From NCBI RefSeq assembly GCF_900109755.1, contig NZ_FOAR01000029.1, positions 1 to 53,377 on the forward strand: a stretch of 53,377 bases of DNA, written 5' to 3'. The stretch's first letter is position 1. Every line of letters starts with the position of its first letter. The notes under the pieces are model-generated. The model was not told the origin of the DNA. It saw only the letters and a program-made list of their open reading frames with translations, and made no database searches. Both the position numbers and the translations under genes were made by a program. This stretch comes from Pseudomonas agarici (GTDB lineage Bacteria; Pseudomonadota; Gammaproteobacteria; Pseudomonadales; Pseudomonadaceae). Below are positions 27,714 to 35,101 of this stretch, in pieces.

Positions 27714-27852
27714 CGGCCTGTGTGGTGAGTTCTGTTAGGCAATTTCGGCAGTCACCACCCAACCCTGGCCTGCGTTGCCGTTGCCCGCCATAGCCCGGCT
27801 ATGACTCGTCCCAGCGTCTCGGCCATGGACTGCCTAACCGTACAGGCCACTG
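27711..27852 (+). mobile_element. MITE-like palindromic element, copy A
   Basis: This copy shares GCCTGTGTGGTGAGTTCT, then TTAG-CAATTTCG, then a middle CATAGCCCGGCTATGACTCG with the 51-kb copy. Its right arm has an internal deletion of about 25 bp but ends CCGTACAGGCCACT, the reverse complement of the left start. The left border is CTAG; the right TA has become TG. It begins at the MFS stop codon and ends inside the last codons of nhaR. Confidence 0.85.
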
Positions 27853-28739
27853 AACAGCTCGCGCCGGGCGCCTTCGGTGATCGCCAGGATGCTCGGATGC
27901 TTGACCTTGCGCTCCACCGAGATCGCATAGAAGGATTCGCTCACTGCATCGGTTTGGCCCATCAGCTTGACGCCATACTGCTTGCACACTTCATCGGCGA
28001 TGACACTCGGAGCGATAAAGAAGCCACTGCCGGATTGTCCGAAAGCCTGCATCAAGGCACTGTCGTCGAACTCTCCAACAATTTTCGGTTGGATCTTCTG
28101 TTCGGCAAGCCAACGCAATAACCGGCTGCGCACGACGGTTTCCTGACCGGGAATCAGTAGCGGCGCACCCTGCAGGCAGTTCGGGAAGGTGTCGCCGTAG
28201 CGTTGCGCCAGCGCCCTGGTAGCGAAAAAGCTGATCCCGCACTCACCCAGCTTCTGGCTGTAACCTTTGATATCCAAGTGGGTCGGCATCGGGCTATCGG
28301 AAATCACCAGGTCCAGGCGCTGGATGGCCAGGTCCGCCAGCAGGCGTTCGAGCTTATCTTCGCGGCAGGTAATTCGGATCGGTTCGTCCAGTTCCATAGT
28401 CGGGGCAATCAGTCGATAGACGATGGACTTGGGCACCACATCCGCCACTCCGACCCGAAAGAGCACCTGCTGTTCTTTGGGTTCTGCCCGCAGCATGGCC
28501 TCCAGCTCGTTGCCCAACTGAAACATCTGCTCGGCATAGGGTAGGGTCTGGCGGCCGGCCTCGGTCAGTTCGAGTTGGCGTCCGGCCTTGCGCAACAGCT
28601 CTACACCGAAGGTCTGTTCCAACAGGCTGATCTGGCCGCTGATGGTTTGTGGGGTCAGGTTCAGTTGTTCGCAGGCGCGCACGATGCTGCCGGTCTTGGC
28701 CACCACCCAAAAATAGTGCAGTTGTCGATAATTGAGCAT
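27834..28739 (-). CDS. nhaR: LysR-family regulator, NhaR type
   Basis: A 301-residue LysR-type transcription factor. The N-terminal helix-turn-helix starts MLNYRQLHYFWVVAKTGSIV and has LTPQTISGQISLLEQ, close to E. coli NhaR (same length), which activates nhaA in response to sodium. The effector domain follows (VGVADVVPKSIVYRLI, PLLIPGQETVVR). Three in-frame starts exist; MLNYRQ is chosen from the family. No nhaA is adjacent, so the target is unknown. The last eight codons (ELFSGLYG and stop) are encoded by the end of the neighbouring MITE-like element, so the native C-terminus was replaced. Confidence 0.85.
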   Translation of the reverse strand: MLNYRQLHYFWVVAKTGSIVRACEQLNLTPQTISGQISLLEQTFGVELLRKAGRQLELTEAGRQTLPYAEQMFQLGNELEAMLRAEPKEQQVLFRVGVADVVPKSIVYRLIAPTMELDEPIRITCREDKLERLLADLAIQRLDLVISDSPMPTHLDIKGYSQKLGECGISFFATRALAQRYGDTFPNCLQGAPLLIPGQETVVRSRLLRWLAEQKIQPKIVGEFDDSALMQAFGQSGSGFFIAPSVIADEVCKQYGVKLMGQTDAVSESFYAISVERKVKHPSILAITEGARRELFSGLYG

Positions 28740-28877
28740 TGCGATCATCACTTCGTAAAAACCGAAGTATAGCGCTTGAAAATACGAATTTTTCTGAAGT
28801 ATTGCGCTCTCTACAATACAGCGCTATCGGCGAGCCAACTGAGAGGCGCGCCTGGGAACAATTAGTAGGAGCCCTGG

Positions 28878-29120
28878 ATGAAACACCCTTCGATCATGAC
28901 TACTTCGCTGCTGATGGCCACCTTGCTGCTGCTCGGTGGTTGCGACCAGGCGGAGAAAAGCGCCCAGCAACTGCTGGGCAAAGCGGCTGAAACGGCCAAG
29001 CAAGCCCTCGACGACACGCACAAGGCTGCCGACCAGGCTCTCAGTGAGGTGATCAAGGGATTGCCGCTCAACCCGTCGAAACCTGCGGAAGAGACTGAAA
29101 AGTCGTCCCAGGAAATCTAA
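28878..29120 (+). CDS. Small lipoprotein
   Basis: An 80-residue lipoprotein precursor: hydrophobic signal and lipobox LLGGC with Cys22, followed by an Ala/Lys/Asp-rich helical chain (AEKSAQQLLGKAAETAKQAL) and a Pro/Ser/Glu tail. The residue after Cys is Asp, which in enterobacteria signals retention in the inner membrane (rule less certain in Pseudomonas). AGGAG precedes the ATG. It is 28 bp before terC on the same strand and probably co-transcribed. Function unknown. Confidence 0.82.
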   Translation: MKHPSIMTTSLLMATLLLLGGCDQAEKSAQQLLGKAAETAKQALDDTHKAADQALSEVIKGLPLNPSKPAEETEKSSQEI

Positions 29121-29148
29121 GTCGCTTACCCGGAGCCAGGACTGAATC

Positions 29149-29898
29149 ATGGAATACCTGTTGGAACTCGCTGTCAGCCCCACCGCCTGGATTGCCCTGG
29201 CGACGTTGATCGTCATGGAAGTCGTGCTGGGCATCGATAACCTGATCTTCATTTCGATCCTGACCAATAAGCTGCCCGCGCAGTTTCGCACCCAGGCGCG
29301 GCGAGTCGGTATCGGCATGGCACTGATCCTGCGCCTGGCCCTGCTTGGTACTATCGCCTATATCGTCAAGCTCACGGCACCGGTGATCGACGTGTTCGGC
29401 CAGGGGTTTTCGTGGAAGGACATGATCTTGATCGCCGGCGGCCTGTTCCTCGTCTGGAAAGCCACCACGGAGATTCATCACAGCATGGACCCACGAGCCA
29501 AGGAATCCGAGGACAAGAGCTCGCGGGTTGCCTTGGGTTTCGCCGCGGCTATCGGCCAGATCCTGATGCTCGACCTGGTCTTCTCGATCGACAGCATCAT
29601 TACTGCGGTAGGCATGACCGAACACCTGCCGATCATGGTGATCGCGGTGGTGGTGGCGGTGGCCGTGATGTTGCTGGCTTCCGAGCCGCTGGCGAAGTTC
29701 ATCAACGACAACCCGACTGTCGTGATGCTGGCCCTGGGTTTCCTGATCATGATCGGCATGACGCTGATTGCCGAAGGTTTTGGTGCCCATGTGCCCAAGG
29801 GTTATGTGTACGCCGCCATGACCTTTTCGGCGGTGATCGAGGGCCTGAACATGCTGGCTCGTCGTGCCCGGCAAAATCGCGAGGCGGTGGAGGCCTGA
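29149..29898 (+). CDS. TerC-family integral membrane protein
   Basis: A 249-residue inner-membrane protein with seven hydrophobic helices. The two TerC hallmark segments with membrane acidic residues are present: EVVLGIDNLIFISIL (near 24-38) and DLVFSIDSIITAVGM (near 143-157). TerC proteins are linked to tellurite resistance and, as Alx/MeeF-type relatives, to manganese export, often loading extracytoplasmic metalloenzymes. The longer helix loop MDPRAKESEDKSS is also typical of the YgdQ/YoaE branch. The small lipoprotein before it may be a periplasmic partner, by position only. An intrinsic terminator follows. Confidence 0.88.
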   Translation: MEYLLELAVSPTAWIALATLIVMEVVLGIDNLIFISILTNKLPAQFRTQARRVGIGMALILRLALLGTIAYIVKLTAPVIDVFGQGFSWKDMILIAGGLFLVWKATTEIHHSMDPRAKESEDKSSRVALGFAAAIGQILMLDLVFSIDSIITAVGMTEHLPIMVIAVVVAVAVMLLASEPLAKFINDNPTVVMLALGFLIMIGMTLIAEGFGAHVPKGYVYAAMTFSAVIEGLNMLARRARQNREAVEA

Positions 29899-29916
29899 TT
29901 CGCCTCCATAATCATC

Positions 29917-29944
29917 AAGGCCGTCTGGTTTCAGGCGGCTTTTG
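29917..29944 (+). terminator. Intrinsic terminator after terC
   Basis: AAG-GCCGTCTG / CAGGCGGC-TTTT: an 8-bp stem with one G-T pair, GTTT loop and a T4 tract, 18 bp after the stop. Confidence 0.8.
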
Positions 29945-29956
29945 TGGGAAATCTCA

Positions 29957-30124
29957 TTAGTGGGCGCTGACGGTGCGTCCCTGTGATGGGGCGGCTTCTT
30001 TCGGTTGCGAGGGCGCGGCCTGCGGGGGATGGCGCCGCGAGATTCTCAGGATTGCCCACAGCATGGCTGCCGCGACCGCCAGCCAACCCAGGATCAACAG
30101 TGTAACTGTCACGATAAGGCTCAT
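29957..30124 (-). CDS. Small single-pass membrane protein (55 residues)
   Basis: A short gene with a near-perfect ribosome-binding site (GAAGGAGG, five bases before ATG). The protein starts MSLIVTVTLLILGWLAVAAA, one membrane helix through about residue 27 (MLWAILRIS). An RR-containing, Pro/Ala/Gln-rich cytosolic tail follows, ending TVSAH. It lies between terC and the C39-like gene on the opposite strand. The product is not recognised; strong start signals and a clean helix make a real gene likely. Confidence 0.7.
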   Translation of the reverse strand: MSLIVTVTLLILGWLAVAAAMLWAILRISRRHPPQAAPSQPKEAAPSQGRTVSAH

Positions 30125-30350
30125 CAGTGCCTCCTTCGCCCCGAAGGGCCGCTCACTTCGTTTCGCTTGAGGATTAGTCTAGCCGCTGGCATGTTTCAGG
30201 CTATTGACCAAAGGTCGTGTTCGCCCAGTCATTTCGTTCTATGGCATTAGATAAACTGTGATGAAAAGCTATACCTGCGCGTAAGCGGGACCTATGATCA
30301 AGACCCGAGCCGGGGCTGACCTTGCCTGGCACCTGATCAAGAGAGTGAAG

Positions 30351-31037
30351 ATGTTTGAGGGATTGACCCATTTGCGCCCCATGCCATCCCGTCGATTGTT
30401 GATGGTGGGAGCTTTGTTGTTAGCCCTGGGCGGCTGTGCCGGCAGCGTCCAGCCGCCAATCCAGAATTTGCCGGAGCGTGTGGAGCTTAACGGGGTGCCG
30501 TTCTTCCGTGGCGAGGCTTATCAGGGCGGTCCGGGGGCGCTGGCCAGCATGCTTTCGCAGCAGGGCGTGAGCGTGACGCCGGGGCTTCTGGACAAGCCAT
30601 TGAGGTTGCCGGGGGGCGAGGCGGATCTGCAGCGCAATATGCAGGTGCTGGCGCGCGAGTATGCAATGGTGGTCTATCCGCTGGACTCCGAGTTGCCGGC
30701 GTTGTTGACTCAGGTCGCGGCCGGCTATCCGGTGATGGTGCGATTCAATGAGGGGCGTTTCTGGTCCGAGCCGCGTTATGCCGTATTGGCTGGCTACAAC
30801 CGGACCAAGCAGACGGTATTGTTGCGGGCGGGGATGAACCGTCGGATGCTGATGGATTTCGCCACCTTCACTTCGGCCTGGAAGAGTGCCGGTGGCTGGG
30901 CGGTGCTGATCCAGTCGCCGGCACAATTGCCGGCTCAAGTCGATCAACGGCGCTGGTTGCAAGCCGCCGATGAATTGGCCCGGGCAGGACAGGAGCAGGC
31001 GGCCGCCAAGGCGACCAAGGCCCTTGCCGGGCATTGA
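30351..31037 (+). CDS. C39-peptidase-like lipoprotein lacking catalytic residues
   Basis: A 228-residue lipoprotein with signal MPSRRLLMVGALLLALGGC (Cys29). The mature part has the fold pattern of double-glycine (C39) peptidase-like proteins: VPFFRGEAYQGGPGALASML, where active members have Cys before Gly-Pro-Ala, and RYAVLAGYN, where active members have His before the hydrophobic strand. Here Cys is Gly and His is Arg, so it should be inactive. The C-terminus is a TPR-like Ala/Gln-rich helix. Family members often sit in cell-surface or pilus assembly contexts; none is obvious here. The start may be 30351 or 30381. Confidence 0.72.
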   Translation: MFEGLTHLRPMPSRRLLMVGALLLALGGCAGSVQPPIQNLPERVELNGVPFFRGEAYQGGPGALASMLSQQGVSVTPGLLDKPLRLPGGEADLQRNMQVLAREYAMVVYPLDSELPALLTQVAAGYPVMVRFNEGRFWSEPRYAVLAGYNRTKQTVLLRAGMNRRMLMDFATFTSAWKSAGGWAVLIQSPAQLPAQVDQRRWLQAADELARAGQEQAAAKATKALAGH

Positions 31038-31051
31038 TCGCTTGCCATGAG

Positions 31052-31077
31052 CGTTCCCACGTTTTCGCCTGGGAACG
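31052..31077. terminator. Hairpin of the common Pseudomonas CGTTCCCA type
   Basis: CGTTCCCA / TGGGAACG pair over 8 bp with a 10-nt loop, between two converging genes. Similar hairpins recur in Pseudomonas intergenic DNA; likely a bidirectional 3' end. Confidence 0.6.
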
Positions 31078-31104
31078 GTCGTTGGGCGCAGCGCCTTCAG
31101 ACTC

Positions 31105-32388
31105 TTAAACCCCGAGTTTGTCCCGCATCGTGTAGTACCACGCCCCCAGTGCAGTAAACGGCGTGCGCAACAGCCGGCCACCGGGGAACGGATAATGCGG
31201 CAAGTCGGCAAAGGCATCGAAACGCTCGGCCTGTCCGCGCAGGGCTTCGGCCAGCACCTTGCCCGCCAGATGCGTATAGGTCACGCCATGGCCGCTGCAG
31301 CCCTGGGAGTAGTAGATGTTGTCACCCAGGCGACCCACCTGAGGCAGGCGCGACAAGGTCAGCAGGAAATTGCCGGTCCAGGCATAGTCGATCTTCACAT
31401 GCTTGAGTTGCGGGAAGGCCTTGAGCATTTTCGGCCGGATGATCGCCTCGATATTCGCCGGATCCCGTGCGCCATAAACTACTCCTCCCCCGAAGATCAG
31501 GCGCTTGTCGCCGGAAAGACGGTAGTAGTCCAGCAGGTAGTTGCAATCCTCCACGCAGTAATCCTGCGGCAGCAACGACTTCGCCAGTTCTTCGTTCAGT
31601 GGCTCGGTGGCGATCACCTGGGTGCCGCACGGCATCGACTTAGCGGCCAGCTCCGGTACCAGGTTGCCCAGATAGGCGTTGCCCGCGACGATGATGAACC
31701 TGGCCCTGACCTTGCCTTGCGGCGTATGCACTTGCGGGTGGGCACCGCGCTCGATACGTACTGCCGGCGATTGCTCGTAGATCGTGCCGCCGAGGGATTC
31801 GACCGCCGCCGCCTCGCCCAGCGCCAGGTTGAGTGGATGGATATGGCCGCCGCTCATGTCGAGCATGCCCCCCAGATAGTGACCGCAATCGACCACTTCG
31901 CGGATACGGCGCCGATCCAGCAATTCCAACTGGGTATGTCCATAACGCTCCCAGAGTTTCTTCTGGGATTGGAGGTGGTCCATCTGTTTTGGGGTAATGG
32001 CCGCGAAGACGCCGCCGTCCTTCAGGTCGCACTGGATGTTGTACTTGGCGACTCGTTGCCGAATGATCCGGCCACCTTCAAAGGCCATCTGCCCGAGTAG
32101 TTGCGCCTGTTTGGTATTGACACTGCGTTCGATCACATCGATGTCACGGCTGTAGCTGTTGACGATTTGACCGCCGTTGCGGCCCGAGGCGCCAAAGCCG
32201 ACCTTGGCGGCTTCCAGTACCGTGACCCGAAAACCGTTTTCCAGCAGGAATAGAGCACTGGAGAGGCCGGTATAGCCGGCGCCGATCACGCATACGTCGG
32301 TCTCGATATCGTCCTGGAGGGCCGGGCGCCCGGTAGCCGGATTGGCCGATGCGGCGTAATAGGACTGGGGGTAGGGGGTGTTCGCCAT
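31105..32388 (-). CDS. puuB: FAD-dependent amine oxidoreductase, gamma-glutamylputrescine oxidase type
   Basis: A 427-residue DAO-type flavoenzyme. The N-terminal FAD fold is VCVIGAGYTGLSSALFLLE, followed by FGASGRNGGQIVNSYS, as in PuuB/PauB; the C-terminal CSGHGVTYTHLAGKVLAEAL closes the FAD site. PuuB oxidises gamma-glutamylputrescine in the glutamylated polyamine route; the length equals E. coli PuuB (426). No other pau/puu gene is adjacent, although ggt lies 13 kb away. Pseudomonas has several PauB paralogues, so the exact amine is uncertain. It is read away from the tRNA-Val gene and converges on the C39-like gene. Confidence 0.85.
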   Translation of the reverse strand: MANTPYPQSYYAASANPATGRPALQDDIETDVCVIGAGYTGLSSALFLLENGFRVTVLEAAKVGFGASGRNGGQIVNSYSRDIDVIERSVNTKQAQLLGQMAFEGGRIIRQRVAKYNIQCDLKDGGVFAAITPKQMDHLQSQKKLWERYGHTQLELLDRRRIREVVDCGHYLGGMLDMSGGHIHPLNLALGEAAAVESLGGTIYEQSPAVRIERGAHPQVHTPQGKVRARFIIVAGNAYLGNLVPELAAKSMPCGTQVIATEPLNEELAKSLLPQDYCVEDCNYLLDYYRLSGDKRLIFGGGVVYGARDPANIEAIIRPKMLKAFPQLKHVKIDYAWTGNFLLTLSRLPQVGRLGDNIYYSQGCSGHGVTYTHLAGKVLAEALRGQAERFDAFADLPHYPFPGGRLLRTPFTALGAWYYTMRDKLGV

Positions 32389-32530
32389 CCTGCAACCTCT
32401 GTTTTATATTTTTTACGAGTGGCCCGATCCTACCTCAGATGCAATACCCCCGCCAGCCACTCGAAACATCGGCGCTGTCGAAGGCAAAAATAAAAATTCG
32501 CTTATTCATAGACTTAGCGGCAAAAAGAGA

Positions 32531-32558
32531 TTGACACACTTGCGCAAATCCGTAGAAT
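32531..32558 (+). promoter_or_regulatory. Promoter of tRNA-Val
   Basis: TTGACA (32531-32536), a 16-bp spacer and TAGAAT (32553-32558) end 13 bp before the tRNA 5' end, a strong sigma-70 arrangement. Confidence 0.8.
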
Positions 32559-32571
32559 GCCGCCTCACAGC

Positions 32572-32648
32572 AGGCACGTAGCTCAGTTGGTTAGAGCACC
32601 ACCTTGACATGGTGGGGGTCGTTGGTTCGAGTCCAATCGCGCCTACCA
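32572..32648 (+). tRNA. tRNA-Val (anticodon GAC)
   Basis: A 77-nt cloverleaf including encoded CCA: D arm GCTC/GAGC, anticodon arm CCACC-TTGACAT-GGTGG with anticodon GAC, T arm GTTGG-TTCGAGT-CCAAT. The acceptor stem AGGCACG pairs with CGCGCCT except for an A-C mismatch at positions 5 and 68. A strong promoter and an intrinsic terminator frame it as a single-gene unit. Confidence 0.95.
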
Positions 32649-32678
32649 GATAAAATCCGCTCTGCTGGGCGGTCTAGA

Positions 32679-32706
32679 AAGGCTCACCGAAAGGTGGGCC
32701 TTTTTT
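32679..32706 (+). terminator. Intrinsic terminator of tRNA-Val
   Basis: AAGGCTCACC-GAAA-GGTGGGCCTT with a T6 run: a 10-bp stem with one G-T pair and a GAAA tetraloop, 30 bp after the tRNA. Confidence 0.9.
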
Positions 32707-32713
32707 GTTGGTG

Positions 32714-32737
32714 TTGTCCCGTCCTGAATAAGGTTTA
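32714..32737 (+). repeat. 24-bp dispersed repeat, copy 1
   Basis: TTGTCCCGTCCTGAATAAGG plus TTTA recurs, 23 of 24 identical and inverted, at 53213-53236. The copy lies eight bases after the tRNA-Val terminator. It may be the end of a decayed insertion element. Confidence 0.6.
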
Positions 32738-32849
32738 TCTGTTTTTGATGATGAGCGACCTATTCGCTTTTTTATCCGGTTCTTGAAGACGCTTGCACGG
32801 AATCGTATCTCGGAATACTGTATGAATAATCAGTATAGAGATAGATCCC

Positions 32850-34070
32850 ATGCAGCTTATCGCCAAGCTCGGCATCCTCGCCGACGCCGCCAAGTACGAC
32901 GCTTCGTGCGCCAGCAGCGGCGCCCCCAAGCGCAGCTCCCGAGGTCGTGAAGGGATCGGTGCCACCGATGGCATGGGTATCTGTCATAGCTACACCCCCG
33001 ATGGTCGCTGTGTTTCGTTGCTCAAGGTGCTACTGACCAACTTCTGCCTCTACGACTGCCAGTACTGCGTCAATCGCCGTTCCAGTAACGTGCCGAGGGC
33101 GCGTTTCACGCCGGAGGAGGTGGTGCGTCTGACCCTCGACTTCTATCGGCGCAACTGCATCAGCGGGCTGTTCCTGAGCTCGGGCATTATCCGATCGGCC
33201 GACTACACGATGGAACAGTTGGTGCGGGTGGCGCGGTTGCTGCGCGAGGAGCACCAGTTTCGGGGCTACATCCATCTCAAGACCATTCCCGACGCCGACC
33301 CGTTGTTGATCGAGGAGGCCGGGCGCCTGGCGGACCGCCTGAGCGTGAACATCGAGTTACCCACGGCGGCGGGCCTCAAGCTGTTGGCGCCGGAGAAGCA
33401 ATTGACCACCATTCGTCAGGCTATGGGCACCATCCACCACGGCCAACAGGCGGTGGCCGGCGAGATCAAAGCGCCGCGCTTTACCCCGGCGGGGCAGAGC
33501 ACCCAGATGATCGTCGGTGCCGATGCCAGCGACGACCGTACCATTCTGCGCAACGCCGAATCGCTCTATCAGGGGTATGGCTTGAGGCGCGTTTACTACT
33601 CGGCATTCAGTCCGATCCCCGACAGCCCCAGCAGCGTACCTCTCGCTGCGCCGCCATTGTTGCGTGAACATCGTTTGTACCAGGCCGACTTCCTCATGCG
33701 CGGTTATGGCTACAAGGCCAGCGAGCTGTTGACCCAATCCACCCACCTGGCGCTGGACATTGACCCTAAGCTCGCCTGGGCACTGGCTAATCGCGAGATC
33801 TTTCCGCTGGATGTGAACCGCGCCGAGCCGGCGTTGCTGGCACGTATTCCGGGGATTGGCCTGCGCAGCGTGCAACGCCTGGTGGCGCTGCGCCGTGAGC
33901 GACGTATCCGCTATGACGACCTGATCCAGCTGCGCTGCGTGTTGGACAAGGCCCGGCCCTTCATCGTCACCAGCGACTATCGACCGCCTCAGGCGCAGAT
34001 GTGCAGCGGCCTGTTGCGGGCGCGCTTGCGCGAGCCCCAGGCACCGCTGCAGATGGGGTTGTGGGGATGA
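32850..34070 (+). CDS. Radical SAM protein, putative DNA modification/repair (TIGR03916 type)
   Basis: A 406-residue radical SAM enzyme. The FeS ligands are Cys66, Cys70 and Cys73 in CLYDCQYC. The N-terminus MQLIAKLGILADAAKYDASC and GICHSYTPDGRC are family hallmarks. The C-terminal part holds a helix-hairpin-helix DNA-binding motif (LLARIPGIGLRSVQRLVALR). Such genes are paired with a TIGR03915-type gene and are predicted to modify or repair DNA; the reaction is not known. Its TGA overlaps the next ATG by four bases, so the two are translationally coupled. Confidence 0.85.
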   Translation: MQLIAKLGILADAAKYDASCASSGAPKRSSRGREGIGATDGMGICHSYTPDGRCVSLLKVLLTNFCLYDCQYCVNRRSSNVPRARFTPEEVVRLTLDFYRRNCISGLFLSSGIIRSADYTMEQLVRVARLLREEHQFRGYIHLKTIPDADPLLIEEAGRLADRLSVNIELPTAAGLKLLAPEKQLTTIRQAMGTIHHGQQAVAGEIKAPRFTPAGQSTQMIVGADASDDRTILRNAESLYQGYGLRRVYYSAFSPIPDSPSSVPLAAPPLLREHRLYQADFLMRGYGYKASELLTQSTHLALDIDPKLAWALANREIFPLDVNRAEPALLARIPGIGLRSVQRLVALRRERRIRYDDLIQLRCVLDKARPFIVTSDYRPPQAQMCSGLLRARLREPQAPLQMGLWG

Positions 34071-34915
34071 TCGCGCTGGACTGTAATGACGACTTCGGCA
34101 TCTGGCGCGATCAGGCGCGGGTACTGCTTGGCCACGGTATCGATCCGGTCGATGTGACTTGGGCGCAAGGTCCGATGGACGATCTGCTGGCCGTGCCGAC
34201 ACCGTTGCCAGAAGGCTGTGGGCTGTTTTTCGCACGAGTCCCGGCGACTTTGCTGGCCCAGCTCGAACAGGCTGGGCGCTATCGCGGTGAGCAGCGCTGG
34301 AACCTGCTCTACGAAGTGCTCTGGCGTGTCGCCCACGGCGATCGCACCGCCATGCTCGCTGGTGATCGTCTGGGCAGCGAGCTGCAGCGACGGATCCGGC
34401 AGGTCCGCCGCGAAGCCCATCATCTGCATGCCTTTGTGCGTTTCGTACCATTGCCTGAAGCACTCGCCGAACGGCTGCAACTGGATCTGGTGGCTTTCCA
34501 CGAGCCGGCCCACGACATCCTCGAAAGCGCCAGTGGCCATTTCGCCGAGCGATTGGGGCGGCACCGTTGGCTGATTGCGACATCTCGTGACGCTATCCGT
34601 TTCGATGGGCAGGTGTTGGACTATCGACGCTGTTGTCCCGAGGAGTGGCGACAGTGGGCTCGCCATGCCGACGATCCGGGTGCCGAATTATGGCTAACCT
34701 ACTACCGACACACCTTCAATCCGGCCCGGGTCAACCCCGATGCGATGCGCCAGCACCTGCCCGGACGTTTCTGGCGGCACCTGCCGGAAGGGCCGCTGAT
34801 TCCACGGTTGGTGGGCCTGGCACGACAAGGCAAGCAGCGTGATGGGCAGGCGCAAGAAGTAGGGCAGCAGGGCGGCAAGCAGATTGCAGCCAGGGAGGGC
34901 AGGTGCGGGCGCTAG
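34067..34915 (+). CDS. TIGR03915-type putative DNA repair protein, without UdgX domain
   Basis: A 282-residue partner of the preceding radical SAM gene, sharing ATGA. It has the family (DUF4130) features: GLFFARVPATLLAQLEQA in the first third, AHHLHAFVRFVPLP in the middle, and FHEPAHDILESASGHFAERL, then WLTYYRHTFNPARVNPDAM toward the end. In many bacteria this module is fused at its C-terminus to a UdgX uracil-DNA-binding domain; here the protein stops about 40 residues after HLPGRFWRHLPEGPLI in a Gln/Gly/Lys-rich tail. So UdgX is absent or encoded elsewhere. Function is predicted, not shown. Confidence 0.82.
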   Translation: MIALDCNDDFGIWRDQARVLLGHGIDPVDVTWAQGPMDDLLAVPTPLPEGCGLFFARVPATLLAQLEQAGRYRGEQRWNLLYEVLWRVAHGDRTAMLAGDRLGSELQRRIRQVRREAHHLHAFVRFVPLPEALAERLQLDLVAFHEPAHDILESASGHFAERLGRHRWLIATSRDAIRFDGQVLDYRRCCPEEWRQWARHADDPGAELWLTYYRHTFNPARVNPDAMRQHLPGRFWRHLPEGPLIPRLVGLARQGKQRDGQAQEVGQQGGKQIAAREGRCGR

Positions 34916-35101
34916 GACCGTGCGGTTTTTGGTTTGGCCCAATCGGGTGCAGGCGTTGCTGGAGAGTTCCGGCCCAGGTATTTCCCACGATCAGGAGAGC
35001 CTCACCGTTGCCCCGTCATAAACGATAGCGATTCTGGTTCGATAATCGGCGACAAAGCTGTAGGTAAGTTACTGAGCCTTTTTACGTTCAGTTGATCGTC
35101 T

